Shown: positions 21,515 through 31,133, numbered from the stretch's first letter. The stretch is 64,000 nt of DNA from Archangium gephyra (GCF_001027285.1 NZ_CP011509.1:3852501-3916500), one strand, 5' to 3'. The notes: generated from the sequence alone by a model not told the origin. Translations and numbers: made by a program.

Positions 21515-22792
21515 TCACGGCCAGGGGTGGAGCTGAAGCTGACGGAAACGCACGGCCGGCTGCCCGAAGGACACGGGGAGCGGGCCGTGGTCTTGTTTGC
21601 GGCAACCCCGTGTGGCGAACAGGTTCTGGAGGTCCGCGCCGATGGCGTCGATGCCCGCCAGGGCCTCCAGGCCGTTGCCGCTGAGGATGCCCGGCGACAC
21701 CAGCCGTCCAGGCCGGCCGTCGCGAATCTCCTGGGCCTCCACCACGTAGAAGCTGAAGTCCCCCGACAAGAGATTCATGTGGCGGGGCGTCAGGTGACGC
21801 ACCAGCAGCCCGTGGGGGATGTCCGCCAGGAGGCCCTCCAGGGTGCCCTGGTGCGGCTCGACGCGGGTGTGCGCCATGCGGGGCAGGGGCGGGTGGCGGA
21901 AGCCCGTCCTGCGGCCATGTCCGTTGGGAGGACGGCCCAGGCGTCCGGCGCTCTGCGCGTCCAGCAGCGGCGAGCCGACGACTCCGGCGTGGATGAGCGG
22001 CACCGGCCGGGCGGGGTTGCCCTCGTCATCGCAGGTGTACGCGAGCGCGCCGTGCCCATCCGTCGGATCGTCCGACAGCGAGACGAAGGGCTCGGCCACC
22101 CGCTGTCCGAGACGGCTCGCCAGGTAGGAGCCTCCTCGCGCGACGACGTCCCCCTCCAGCGGATGTCCACACACCTCGTGGAAGAAGCAGGCGGAGGCCG
22201 ATCCGGGAGGAAATACCACCGGCAGCGCCCCGGTGGGGCAGGGCACCGTGGGGGTGTTCTCCCGGAGAAGCCGCACCATGTCCTCCACCCGGGACTCGAG
22301 CTCCGGCAGCGCCGCGAGCATCCGCCCGCTGTCCGGCCAGGCCGCGCAGCGCCACACCTCCGCCATCCCGTTGTCGATGGCGTGGAAGGCCTTCACCTCC
22401 AGCAGGGTGTACCGCCGCCGGTCCCCGGCCTGGTGCTGCTCCGAGGCGAAGAGGATGTGTTGCTCCACGTCGCGCAGCAGCACGTCCAGGTGCGCCGCGC
22501 CCGCGGCCCGTGCCGTATCCACGAGCCGCTGCACGGCGTGCGTGAAGGCGGCGGCATCCGGCAGGCGAGGGACGGGGGAGAGCAGCTCGCGCGCCCGCTC
22601 CTCGACCTCGGCGGGCAGGGCTCCGGGCGGGAGCGTGTCGCCGGCCACCTCCGCCCAGGTCCGCTCGATGCCACCGGGCACGTCCCGGCGTCTCGAATAG
22701 CCGCGCTCGAAGACAGGGGCCAGCACCCGCGGTCCCGCGCGCTGATGGACGACCTCGGTCTGCTCGCGCCGCTCGATGAACCAGTCCTGCAC
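21515..22792 (-). CDS. TldD-like metallopeptidase
   Basis: A 425-residue member of the TldD/PmbA peptidase family. The zinc motif H-E-x3-H is at His205-Glu206-His210 (HEVCGH). The conserved end region (TRGCRKQDHGPLPVSFGQP) is present near the C-terminus. TldD is the catalytic half of the TldD/TldE heterodimer, which degrades unfolded peptides and can remove leaders from ribosomal peptides such as microcin B17. GTG 22792 was chosen because an AGGAG lies seven bases upstream; an in-frame ATG at 22852 lacks such a site. The divergent gene 90 bp away encodes the TldE-like partner. The N-terminus is somewhat shorter than in the E. coli protein. Confidence 0.88.
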   Translation of the reverse strand: MQDWFIERREQTEVVHQRAGPRVLAPVFERGYSRRRDVPGGIERTWAEVAGDTLPPGALPAEVEERARELLSPVPRLPDAAAFTHAVQRLVDTARAAGAAHLDVLLRDVEQHILFASEQHQAGDRRRYTLLEVKAFHAIDNGMAEVWRCAAWPDSGRMLAALPELESRVEDMVRLLRENTPTVPCPTGALPVVFPPGSASACFFHEVCGHPLEGDVVARGGSYLASRLGQRVAEPFVSLSDDPTDGHGALAYTCDDEGNPARPVPLIHAGVVGSPLLDAQSAGRLGRPPNGHGRRTGFRHPPLPRMAHTRVEPHQGTLEGLLADIPHGLLVRHLTPRHMNLLSGDFSFYVVEAQEIRDGRPGRLVSPGILSGNGLEALAGIDAIGADLQNLFATRGCRKQDHGPLPVSFGQPAVRFRQLQLHPWP

Positions 22793-22882
22793 GGGGAGAC
22801 TCCTTCGCTGTGTTTCATAGCACTCGCGCGGCGCTTCGCGGGATTGGGGCATGATGAGCCGCCGTGAAGGAGCGTCGCGAGG

Positions 22883-24226
22883 ATGCCATTGACCAGCGGT
22901 GAGCCGCCGGGTGCGAGCGGAGGGGAGGCACGTGGAGTGCTGGACGCGCTGGCCGAGGCGGCCCGGGCGCGGCTGGAGGCGTTCTCCCGGGAGCACGCGG
23001 GCAGCCGGGCCGAGCTCTTCCTCTCCGAGGGCCGCCGGCTGACGCTGGAGTACGAGGCCTCCACCGGTGCCTTCACCCTCAACCAGGGAGGCTCCCTGCT
23101 GGCGGCGGCGAGGGTGTGGCAGGGGGAGCGCTCCGGGTTCGCCACCCTGCCCGTGAGCGGGCCCGAGGAGCTGTCACGGGTGCTGACGGCCGCCGCGCGG
23201 CGGATGAGCGCGGGCCCTGCTGTCTCCCCGCTCGGGCCACCCGTCCCGGACGCGTCCTCGCCCCTGTCGTTTCCGGAGCTCTCGGCGCAGCGGGCCCGGG
23301 AGCGGGCGGAGCACCTGCTGGGGACGGTGATACCCCCGGGCCGGGTGGTGCAGGCGGCGCTGTTCGCCCAGTCCGCGGCCAGGACGGTGCTCGTGCGCGG
23401 TGACGGCGGCCTCGCGCACGGCGGCAGCTCCCGGGAAGAGGCCTTCGTGCGTTGCGAGACGTCGCGCGGGGCCATCGTGGATGCCGTGGCGTCTCCCCTG
23501 GGCGCTTCCTGGCCGCTCGAGTCCCTGCGCGCGCGGCTCGCCGAAGGCGTCGAAGCGCTGGAGGGGCCCGCGGAGGCGGTGGATGTGAACCTGCCCCTCG
23601 TCCTCCGGCCCGCCGTTGCCGTCCCGCTCGTCGAGGCGCTGCTCTGGCTGCTGCGCGGAGACGGGGGGGCTTCGCTCCCGGCACTCGTTCGCGCGGTGGG
23701 GAAGAAGCCCTTTCCCTCGGTGCTGAGCGTCCAGGACGATCCCCTCCACCCGCTCGGGACGCAGCAGCTGGCCATCGATGACGAGGGCGTGCCCGTCCGT
23801 GCGTTGCGGCTCATCGAGGAGGGGCGGCTGCTGGGCTTCCTCCACTCCGTGGGGACGGCGGCGCGGCTCGGCGTGGAGCCCAACGGCCGGGGCCTTCGCC
23901 TGGAGGGCACGCCACCGGCTCCCGGTCCGGTGAACTTCTTCGTGGTGCCTCGGGGTGACGCGCTCCCGGAGCGTTACACGGAGCTGGTGGCGCGCGTCGA
24001 GACGTTCACCACGATGCCGCGCCCCGGGATGGTGTCCCTGGTGGCGGGAGGCTGGGAGGTCCACGCGGGCCGGCGCGTGCGCCGGGTGGCTCCCGTGGAC
24101 CTGAGCCTGCCCATGCCGGAGACGTTCCGGACCCTGCAGGGGGTGGGGATGGATCTGACGTTCTTCCCCACCGCCGGAGGGTGTGGCGCTCCGACGCTCG
24201 TGTTCCCCCCGCTGTTGCGAGGCTGA
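22883..24226 (+). CDS. TldE/PmbA-like protein, partner of TldD
   Basis: A 447-residue protein of the TldD/PmbA family without the HExxxH zinc motif, as expected for the non-catalytic TldE subunit. Recognisable features are the N-terminal substrate-tunnel domain (about 20-230) and the C-terminal domain. The latter has GTQQLAIDDEGVP, the RLIEEGRLLGFLHSVGTAARLG segment and the closing GMDLTFFPTAGG region. It is transcribed divergently from the TldD-like gene across a 90-bp gap that probably holds both promoters. This pair arrangement supports a heterodimer. Substrates are unknown; a link to the peptide gene at 17061 is possible but not shown by the sequence. The 3' end meets the convergent MATE gene after 6 nt. 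Confidence 0.85.
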   Translation: MPLTSGEPPGASGGEARGVLDALAEAARARLEAFSREHAGSRAELFLSEGRRLTLEYEASTGAFTLNQGGSLLAAARVWQGERSGFATLPVSGPEELSRVLTAAARRMSAGPAVSPLGPPVPDASSPLSFPELSAQRARERAEHLLGTVIPPGRVVQAALFAQSAARTVLVRGDGGLAHGGSSREEAFVRCETSRGAIVDAVASPLGASWPLESLRARLAEGVEALEGPAEAVDVNLPLVLRPAVAVPLVEALLWLLRGDGGASLPALVRAVGKKPFPSVLSVQDDPLHPLGTQQLAIDDEGVPVRALRLIEEGRLLGFLHSVGTAARLGVEPNGRGLRLEGTPPAPGPVNFFVVPRGDALPERYTELVARVETFTTMPRPGMVSLVAGGWEVHAGRRVRRVAPVDLSLPMPETFRTLQGVGMDLTFFPTAGGCGAPTLVFPPLLRG

Positions 24227-24232
24227 GCGGAC

Positions 24233-25606
24233 CTACGCCTGGACGGGCAGGGGAGTGCTGGTGCTCAGGCGCTCGAAGCGCCAGATGATGGCGAGCGCCA
24301 TGGTGGTGAGCCCCGCGCACAGCCCGCCCCACAGGCCCACCACGCCCTGGCCCAGGCCGTAGCCCAGGAGCAGCGCCACCGGCAGGCCCACCCCGTAATG
24401 CCCCGCCATGACGGCGACGGAGGTGAAGCGCGTCTCTCCCATGCCGCGCAGCACGCCCGCGCCCACGCCCAGCACTCCGTCCGAGAACTGGAACAGCGCC
24501 GTCACCATCAGCAGTGGCACCAGCAGGGGGACCACCTCGGCGGGCGCGCCGATCAGCCGGACGAGGTGCTGGGGAAAGGCCGCGAACGCCAGCGCGCTGC
24601 ATGCCGTGAAGAGAGCTCCGGACGCGAGTGCCACCCGGCCGCTCTGCCGCACCTGCTCGGGGTTGCCCGCGCCCACCGCCCATCCCACGCGCACGCTGCC
24701 CGCGTTGCCGATTCCCGAGGTCACCGCGAAGGAGAAGATGCCGTAGGACATGACGATCTGGATGGCGCTGATGCTCTCCGGGCCGAACCCTCGCGCCAGC
24801 ATGGCGGTCACCGCGTAGATGCCCTCGTCCGCGAGGATGTGCAGCGAGATGGGCAGGCCGAGCCAGACGGTCTTGCGGATCATCGCCCACTCCGCGCGAG
24901 GCGCGGGCACTTCTCCGGGAACCCGGCGCACCGCTTGCGCCACGATGAACCACTGCAGCGCGGCGCAGACCGTGGTGGACAGGGCCGCGCCCTTGATGCC
25001 GAGCGCCGGCACCTCGCGCAGGGGACCGAGGAACGCGGGCAGCCCCGCTCCGCCGAAGACGAGCAGGACGTCCGCCACCAGGTTGACCGCGTTGGCGACG
25101 ATCGTGGCGACCACCAGCGCGCCAGTGCGCCCCACCCCCTGGAGATAGGCGCGCGCGGTGAAGAAGAGAAGAATCAGGGGCAGTCCGGGCGCCCGCCAGG
25201 TGAGGTAGTCCTTCATCTGGGGCAGCTCCACGAAGTCCACCCCCAAGAGGGGCAGCAGGTAGAGCCCTCCCACCATCACCAGCGCGAACAGGATGCCCGC
25301 CACGACCGCCATGTAGCTGCCATGCCACAGCAGGAGCCGGGCCCGCGCTTCGTTGCCCGCCCCGAAGGACTGGGAGACCTGCGGATCCAATCCCATGATC
25401 AATCCCGCGCCCAGGCTGATCACCACGAACAGGACGGTGTTGGAGATCGCCACGGCGGACAGCTCGGCCAGACCCGCGCGGGCGAGGACGGCGGTGTCCA
25501 CGAACCCCATCAGCGAGTGACCCAGCTGGGCGATGATGATGGGGATGGCGAGCTTCCAGAGCTCCCGGAGCTCCGCTCCGCGGCTGGTGACGGTGGGGGG
25601 GGACAT
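24233..25606 (-). CDS. MATE-family multidrug/toxin exporter
   Basis: A 457-residue integral membrane protein with about twelve hydrophobic helices in two similar halves. It starts with the family-typical segment ELWKLAIPIIIAQLGHSLMG, followed by FVDTAVLARAG, and has a second-half repeat from about residue 240. MATE (NorM/DinF) proteins exchange H+ or Na+ for cationic drugs or secreted metabolites across the inner membrane. ATG 25606 fits the usual short cytoplasmic start. It is convergent with the TldE-like gene and divergent from the JmjC/cupin-like gene at 25729, with 122 bp between. It could export a product made nearby, but nothing in the sequence ties it to one. Confidence 0.92.
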   Translation of the reverse strand: MSPPTVTSRGAELRELWKLAIPIIIAQLGHSLMGFVDTAVLARAGLAELSAVAISNTVLFVVISLGAGLIMGLDPQVSQSFGAGNEARARLLLWHGSYMAVVAGILFALVMVGGLYLLPLLGVDFVELPQMKDYLTWRAPGLPLILLFFTARAYLQGVGRTGALVVATIVANAVNLVADVLLVFGGAGLPAFLGPLREVPALGIKGAALSTTVCAALQWFIVAQAVRRVPGEVPAPRAEWAMIRKTVWLGLPISLHILADEGIYAVTAMLARGFGPESISAIQIVMSYGIFSFAVTSGIGNAGSVRVGWAVGAGNPEQVRQSGRVALASGALFTACSALAFAAFPQHLVRLIGAPAEVVPLLVPLLMVTALFQFSDGVLGVGAGVLRGMGETRFTSVAVMAGHYGVGLPVALLLGYGLGQGVVGLWGGLCAGLTTMALAIIWRFERLSTSTPLPVQA

Positions 25607-25728
25607 GGAGGGGAGGAATCTATCGCAGCCGGAGGAGGGGAGCGACCACCCCCCGGGACGGGGCTCCGGAGGGGCACTCCGCGTTTCATGCTAGCCTGAC
25701 GCCGCGACCCTCACGGTAGAGACCCCCC

Positions 25729-27036
25729 ATGAGCTTTCGTTTGCCCGCCGGATTCTGGAAGAGCTTCGCGCAGGATGTCTGGAGGAAGCAGCCGCGAGTC
25801 TTCAAGAACGTCCACGAAGGCCGGCTCTTCGCGCCCCCCGAGGAGCTGTTCCGGATCGCCGCGGAGGAGACGGCGCACCTGGCCCGGACCGCGGGCGCCC
25901 GGAGTGACTTCGGCTGCCACATCAGCCTGGGCAAGGCGATGATCATGCAGGATCACATCCGCCTCATGCCGGCCGAGGGGGACGGCTCCTTCGACGGATG
26001 GGCCGCGCGCTTGAGCCGGGAGGAGGGCCGCGAGGGCTTCATGTATTACATGAACTCGGCCCAGCGCCGCTCGCCGCTGCTCTTCCAGCGCTACCGGGAG
26101 TTCACCGAGGGTCTGTTCGAGCAGATCGGCCTGCCCTCGTGGAAGGTGAGCACGGACATGTTCGTCGGGGACTACCCCGAGACGCCCTTCGGTGTGCACA
26201 AGGACGTGGTGGACAACTTCCACTTCGTCGCCGCGGGCCGCAAGCGCATGCTGCTCTGGCCCTACGAGACGCTGCTGCCCTACGTGAAGGAGGGCGTGGA
26301 CGCGAGGGACATCGACTACGCGCTGCAGCTGCGCAGCCTCAAGGACATCCGGGAGCAGGCCATCGTCCTGGAGGGAGATCCGGGTGACCTGCTCTACTGG
26401 CCGGGGCACTTCTGGCACTGCGCCGAGGGCACTGGCGGCGTGGTGGCCACCAGCAGCTGCTACATCGACTTGATGTACTCGCCGCTGATGGGGCTGTCGG
26501 ACGTGGTGAACGCGAAGCTGCGGCCCGTCGAGGAGACGCACCCCTTCACGCCCTATGTGCCCGGGCGCCACCAGGAGCTGGCGGGAGCCCTTCCCGAGCG
26601 GCTGCGCGACACCACCCGGCGCGTGGCCCAGGGGTTGAAGGAGCTGGTGGACGGAGGCCTCGAGCGGGAGATGGAGCTCACCTGGCTGCGGTACGTGAGC
26701 GGCGGAGGCTTCCTGCGCGTTCCTCCGCCCGCCTCCGGCGTGGTGCTCGACGAGGGGCAGGCGTTGAAGCTCGTTCCCACGTCGAACCTCGTCTGGCGCG
26801 ATCTGGCGAGCGGGGAGCTCGGCTGCGCGGCCAATGGCCTCGTGGAGACCTGGCCGGCGAGCCACGGGCTGCGGCAGACCCTCCAGCGCCTGTCCGGGGG
26901 AGGAGCGCACCGCGTGGGGGCGCTGCTCGACGAGGCGAAGGAGGAGCTCCAGGGGAGCGGCGTGGTGTGGTCGCGCGAGCGGCTGCGCGAGGTGCTCACC
27001 ACGCTCGTCGCGTGGCGCGCGCTCGCCCCCGCCTGA
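25729..27036 (+). CDS. JmjC/cupin-like Fe(II)/2-oxoglutarate-type hydroxylase
   Basis: A 435-residue protein with a cupin_8/JmjC-like core. The facial-triad residues HxD are His157 and Asp159 in FGVHKDVVDNFHF. The distal His is in WPGHFWHCAE (His227 or His230), after the strand GDLLYWPGH. Residues 165-175 (AGRKRMLLWPYE) match the family strand that carries the 2-oxoglutarate-binding basic residue. The last 120 residues are helical and resemble the C-terminal winged-helix-like extension of ribosomal-oxygenase-type proteins. Such enzymes hydroxylate protein or peptide side chains or small molecules. The gene is divergent from the MATE gene and convergent with the MBL-fold gene (12-nt gap). The substrate is not known. 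Confidence 0.8.
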   Translation: MSFRLPAGFWKSFAQDVWRKQPRVFKNVHEGRLFAPPEELFRIAAEETAHLARTAGARSDFGCHISLGKAMIMQDHIRLMPAEGDGSFDGWAARLSREEGREGFMYYMNSAQRRSPLLFQRYREFTEGLFEQIGLPSWKVSTDMFVGDYPETPFGVHKDVVDNFHFVAAGRKRMLLWPYETLLPYVKEGVDARDIDYALQLRSLKDIREQAIVLEGDPGDLLYWPGHFWHCAEGTGGVVATSSCYIDLMYSPLMGLSDVVNAKLRPVEETHPFTPYVPGRHQELAGALPERLRDTTRRVAQGLKELVDGGLEREMELTWLRYVSGGGFLRVPPPASGVVLDEGQALKLVPTSNLVWRDLASGELGCAANGLVETWPASHGLRQTLQRLSGGGAHRVGALLDEAKEELQGSGVVWSRERLREVLTTLVAWRALAPA

Positions 27037-27048
27037 GCGCCAGGGCGC

Positions 27049-28617
27049 TCACTCCGCGAGGAAGAGGTCCTGGTGGCCGTGGAGCCGCTCGGCCCGCAGT
27101 CCACGGGCCCGGGCGGCGGTCAGCAGCCGCTCGGACTCCTTCATCCGAGGCTCCTCGGGACTGGCCGGGGGGCCCATGATTTGCGTGAACCAGGGCTCCA
27201 GCCCCATGGCGTAGTTGTACAGCCGCGTGGCGCCGAGCTGCTCCAGCATCCGCAAGGCCTCGGCCGCGTTGCTGCCCCGGCACCGGCGGCTCTCCTCGAG
27301 CTTGCGATCCCGCTTCTTGGGGAAGAGCACCTCGATGGTCCAGGTGAGCGGCGAGCCCTCCACCTCGGTGTTCATGAACACCGTCTGGATGGGGCCCAGG
27401 TCCTTGCGCATGTGGCGGTAGAGCGTCTCATCCACGCCCAGGGAGTCGGCGGCGAAGAGGACGCGCTGCTCGCCCATCCTCACCACGTACGCGGACTTGG
27501 CGTGGCCGATGTCTCCGTGCTCGCCGAGGAAGGGCGCGATGACGATCTCTCCGTCCGGCAGGGGGAGGGACTCGTAGAGCTCCGGCTCGAGGACGCGCTC
27601 GAAACCGAGCGAGCGGGCCAGCAGCTTGGGGGAGTAGTCGCCCACCAGCAGGCCACTGGAGCGCGGCAACACGAGCTGGCCGATGCGGTGGCGCAGCCGG
27701 AGCAGCGTCTCGATGGAGAGGTGATCGTAGTGGCTGTGGGTGATGAGGACGTAGTCGATGCGGGGAGGCAGGTCCTGGAAGCCCAGGCGGGGCAAGCCTC
27801 CGGAGGTGGGGGTCGCGCTGAGCACTGGATCCACCAGCACGGTGGTGCCCTTCCACTCGATGAGCACGCAAGCGTGGCCGAGGTAGCGCAGGCGCGGCCC
27901 GGGACCTTCCCACGGGGTGTAGGGGCGCGCGGGGGTCTCGGTCAGCAGGGGGAGCAGCTCCGTGCCGTTGGCGGCGGCGGGGCCCAGCAGCTCCTGGATG
28001 AAGCCGAGCGGTCTGGGCTCCAGATCCAGCGCGAAGAGCGCGTCCAGCCGCTTGTCCTCGAAGGGCACCTGCCACTCGAGCTGTCCCGGCTCGGAGAGGA
28101 CGGGCGTGGTGAGCAGATCCGGCCGGCCGGCATCGGACTCCAGGCGCAGGAGGCGCAGCGACTGGAGTTCCCGCTGGTGGCAGGGGCCGCGGTACATCAT
28201 CCCTTCCAGCACCCGGAGCGAGGGGCGGCCGTGGTAGTCGTAGAGCAGCTCCACGCGCCCGCGCAGGGGCTCGGGGAGCTTCGCGTAGAAGGGCTCCATG
28301 GACTGCCCCTTCGCCTCCTCCAGCAGCAGCCGCTGGAAGCTCTCGAGCGCTTCGGCCAGCCGGATGCGCTCGGCCTGGGCCTGCTGCGTCTTCTGGACGA
28401 GCTCCTTGACCTCACTGGCGCGAGAGGCGGGGATGCCGACGTGGCGCGCGTGGAAGTCGGGGTTGAGCAGGTAGGTCTTGAGGAGCGGGAGCTGGTAGTT
28501 GCGGACGTGCAGGCTGGCGGGCACGGGGGCCACCGTCATCCACCACGCGGCCCAGCTCTGGACGAGCGGCGCGATACAGGTGGACACGTCCAGGCGGTAG
28601 GTGGGCTGCTCTGACAT
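27049..28617 (-). CDS. MBL-fold metallohydrolase with a long N-terminal domain
   Basis: A 522-residue protein. Residues 1-230 form an unrecognised, mostly helical domain, including an AERIRLAEALESFQRLLLEEAK segment. Residues 240-470 form an UlaG-type metallo-beta-lactamase fold: LGHACVLIEWKGTTVLVDP, then the zinc motif HSHYDH near residue 293, then ADSLGVDE. A closing section with GLEPWFTQIMG follows. The family contains phosphodiesterases and lactonases acting on small molecules. ATG 28617 is used because the protein then begins MSEQPTYRLDVSTC; an in-frame start 42 bases upstream would add residues with no clear role. No ribosome site is visible before ATG 28617. It is divergent from the metallopeptidase gene at 28813. 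Confidence 0.82.
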   Translation of the reverse strand: MSEQPTYRLDVSTCIAPLVQSWAAWWMTVAPVPASLHVRNYQLPLLKTYLLNPDFHARHVGIPASRASEVKELVQKTQQAQAERIRLAEALESFQRLLLEEAKGQSMEPFYAKLPEPLRGRVELLYDYHGRPSLRVLEGMMYRGPCHQRELQSLRLLRLESDAGRPDLLTTPVLSEPGQLEWQVPFEDKRLDALFALDLEPRPLGFIQELLGPAAANGTELLPLLTETPARPYTPWEGPGPRLRYLGHACVLIEWKGTTVLVDPVLSATPTSGGLPRLGFQDLPPRIDYVLITHSHYDHLSIETLLRLRHRIGQLVLPRSSGLLVGDYSPKLLARSLGFERVLEPELYESLPLPDGEIVIAPFLGEHGDIGHAKSAYVVRMGEQRVLFAADSLGVDETLYRHMRKDLGPIQTVFMNTEVEGSPLTWTIEVLFPKKRDRKLEESRRCRGSNAAEALRMLEQLGATRLYNYAMGLEPWFTQIMGPPASPEEPRMKESERLLTAARARGLRAERLHGHQDLFLAE

Positions 28618-28812
28618 GGGGGGTACGATAACCGCTCGGGGCGGGTCCTCTCCAGCCACGGCCGGGCCGGGAGGTACGCCGGGTCAGCCTCAGACGTACT
28701 GCGGCAGCAACTCCGGTAGGGTCCCAGGTGGGCAGCATCTATCCGTGAGGGTTCCGGGTATCATCGTTGAGATTCCACGGGCCTTGTTCCCGGAAGCAAA
28801 TGAGGGGGGCGC

Positions 28813-30105
28813 ATGCGCAAACAGTACGTCAACCTGCTCCGGGATGCCGCGAAGCATCACGGTGCCAAGGTCACGCTCGAGGTCAAGGCCAGCAACCTGG
28901 GAACCAAGAAGGTCGGTGAGACCGACTGGTGGGTGGAGCCTGTGGGCGGGGCCAACGTGGACCCGAAGTACCTGAGCGCCGTCGCGCGCGTCCGCCTGCT
29001 GCGCAAGACCGTTCGCAACAAGGCCAATGCTTTTCGCAACACGCTGCAGCTGCCCCACGTGGGGGGAGACAAGTACAAGGTCCGCTGCTCCAAGAAGGGC
29101 ACGCGCGCTGGTGCACTGGAGTGTGAGCAGTTCCAGACCTGGCGGAAGATCTACTACACGGTCCACTGGATGAATGCCGACTGCCAGCGACTCTTCAACC
29201 GGGTCAAGGGCCGCTTCCAGGACGCCTTCAAGAAGGCATTCATCGAGCTGGAGCAGGCCTCGACCCACAAGACGCTGGTGGACGAGCGCAGGACCCGAAG
29301 CTCCAATGCGCTGACCCACCTGTACCATCGGTCGCCGCCACTGGCGAACAAGCCTTTTCATCTCCGCATCGTCGTGGTCAACGACCTCTTCGACGTGGAG
29401 TCCGGCGATTATGACGAGCTGGGCGTCAGCCATGCCGTCACCACCATCCATACGGACCTTCCCCTGTCGGATATCACGCCCACGCACTGGCTTCGGTTGG
29501 CCCTTGCCCGTGTCGAGCCCACGGGGGCCTGGCTCAACATCCGAGGTCTGGTGAAGAAGGTGAGCGAGAGGGAGATCAGCGTCGACGTGTCCCGCAACAA
29601 GCAGCTCGTCCATGCCCTCCAGAACGGGCAGACACTTCAACTCCGGGTGGGAACCCGAGAGCGCGAGCACTACCTGGGACACAGCATCGGCAACTTCTGC
29701 TGCGTTCGCATCAACGAGACCGGGACCCGGGCTCAGGTGCAGCGCACCATCCTCCAGACGTTCACCCATGAAGTGGGACACGGCTTCCAGCAGGTGGTGC
29801 AGCGCGAGCGGCTCCACGACGCTACCGGCAACGCCACGGGCTGGGAGAACAACCCCACGTGGCATACCGACAACTATGGGGGGCAAGGGCCGCATTGTAG
29901 CACCAACGCCACGCTCATCCCCGACCCCAGCACCCCCAGCGGACAGACCTACGCACACTCGGCGGGTACGCTCTGCACGATGTTTTTCAGCGATAATTCG
30001 AAGGTCGACGCGGCCGGGCATTTCTGTCCGAACTGCCTTCCCCGGCTGAAGCGCGTCAACCTGGGTGAGACCCAGATGCGTGCCCAGGGCTGGGGAGTGT
30101 ACTGA
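28813..30105 (+). CDS. HExxH metallopeptidase, candidate secreted effector
   Basis: A 430-residue protein with a zincin motif HEVGH (His319, Glu320, His323) inside FTHEVGHGFQQ. Downstream are many His and Cys residues (a PHC, an LC and FCPNC pattern, residues about 360-415) that could give a third ligand and a second metal site. The N-terminal 100 residues (VTLEVKASNLG, DWWVEPVGGANV, LPHVGGDKYKV) look like a separate beta-rich domain. I recognise no named family for it. There is no signal peptide, so export would need a dedicated system. The convergent minus-strand genes encode a DUF4150 PAAR-like protein and DUF2169, which load cargo onto type VI secretion spikes, so an effector role is a reasonable inference. 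A purine-rich GAGGGGGG precedes ATG 28813. Confidence 0.75.
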   Translation: MRKQYVNLLRDAAKHHGAKVTLEVKASNLGTKKVGETDWWVEPVGGANVDPKYLSAVARVRLLRKTVRNKANAFRNTLQLPHVGGDKYKVRCSKKGTRAGALECEQFQTWRKIYYTVHWMNADCQRLFNRVKGRFQDAFKKAFIELEQASTHKTLVDERRTRSSNALTHLYHRSPPLANKPFHLRIVVVNDLFDVESGDYDELGVSHAVTTIHTDLPLSDITPTHWLRLALARVEPTGAWLNIRGLVKKVSEREISVDVSRNKQLVHALQNGQTLQLRVGTREREHYLGHSIGNFCCVRINETGTRAQVQRTILQTFTHEVGHGFQQVVQRERLHDATGNATGWENNPTWHTDNYGGQGPHCSTNATLIPDPSTPSGQTYAHSAGTLCTMFFSDNSKVDAAGHFCPNCLPRLKRVNLGETQMRAQGWGVY

Positions 30106-30131
30106 GCCCGCGCGGGGTCCGGACGCACATC

Positions 30132-31133
30132 ATGTCCATGACGTTCCTTCCATACGAGCTGCCATCCCTCTTCACCTTCGAGCAGGATGCCGGCTCTCCC
30201 GTCATCCAGGCTCCCGAGGTCGGCATCCGCATCAGTGCCAGGGATGTGGAGTACGCACAGGACGTGCTGCGCTTCGAGCTGCTGGTGAGCTGTTGCTTCC
30301 CGCGTAGCTATGTCCAGTCCTTCCAGCGGTTCTCCCAGGCCCTGGTCTTCGTGCTGGAGGATGCGGCGGGAGGCCGGGCCACCATGGCGAGGACCATCGA
30401 CCCGCACAAACGCTACCCCGCGATGTCCGGGCCGAACTTCCGCAAGCCGCCCGTGGTGGATGCGGCACCGCGCAGCTTCCGGACGAACTGGATGCGTGTG
30501 CCCCTCGAGCTCCCCCTGCCAGTTCCCGCGTGGGGGCCCAGCTTCTTCGTCACCGTCCTGCTGCAGGAACACGTCTCCAACACGCTCGCCTTCGACCTGC
30601 TGCACGGCGGAGTGCGCAGTTTCCTGGGAGGGCGGCGACACGCGCTGCTCACTGCGAGCGGCATCGAAGACGAGGACGAGACACCACCGGACCCGGCGGA
30701 ACTCTTCCCCTCGCTACCCTCCGCTCCTCCAGGTGACACGTCGGAGCCCGTCCCAGCGGTGGGCTCGCTGACGCTGACCCCTCGCGGAGCCGGACCCTTC
30801 TCCGGGAATTCGGCCATCCTCCTGGATGCCACCCTGGTGCTTCCAGGCGAGGAGCTGGCGGTGGGGGGCGCGGAAGCCTGGCTGCGCTCGCTCTTCATTT
30901 GCAGCAGCCACCAGGCCACTCAATTCCCCCGGGTTGGGAACTGGCTGGGAGACCGGCTGGTCTTCCCGGACGACGTGCGGACGAGGAAGGTGGCCGGCCG
31001 GGAGCAGGCCCTCATCTCCCAGTCCTTCGCGCTGACGGACCTGCTCGGTGGGCCGCTGAGCCCGGGGACCCACTACGTCCAGGTGTCGGCGCGCCAATAC
31101 CGCTCCAACATGGTGACGCTGACATGTACCTGA
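30132..31133 (+). CDS. Unknown protein between metallopeptidase and exported protein
   Basis: A 333-residue protein without a signal peptide or a recognised domain. The N-terminal half has alternating strands; a Pro/Asp/Glu-rich acidic linker lies at about 175-210. The C-terminal half looks beta-rich, with VLPGEELAVGGAEAWLRSLF and a closing strand with HYVQVSARQYRSNMV. It starts 26 nt after the metallopeptidase stop, and its own stop overlaps the next start, so all three genes are co-translated from one message. It could be a chaperone, adaptor or carrier for the metallopeptidase. The sequence itself does not decide this. A second ATG lies six bases further in. Confidence 0.7.
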   Translation: MSMTFLPYELPSLFTFEQDAGSPVIQAPEVGIRISARDVEYAQDVLRFELLVSCCFPRSYVQSFQRFSQALVFVLEDAAGGRATMARTIDPHKRYPAMSGPNFRKPPVVDAAPRSFRTNWMRVPLELPLPVPAWGPSFFVTVLLQEHVSNTLAFDLLHGGVRSFLGGRRHALLTASGIEDEDETPPDPAELFPSLPSAPPGDTSEPVPAVGSLTLTPRGAGPFSGNSAILLDATLVLPGEELAVGGAEAWLRSLFICSSHQATQFPRVGNWLGDRLVFPDDVRTRKVAGREQALISQSFALTDLLGGPLSPGTHYVQVSARQYRSNMVTLTCT

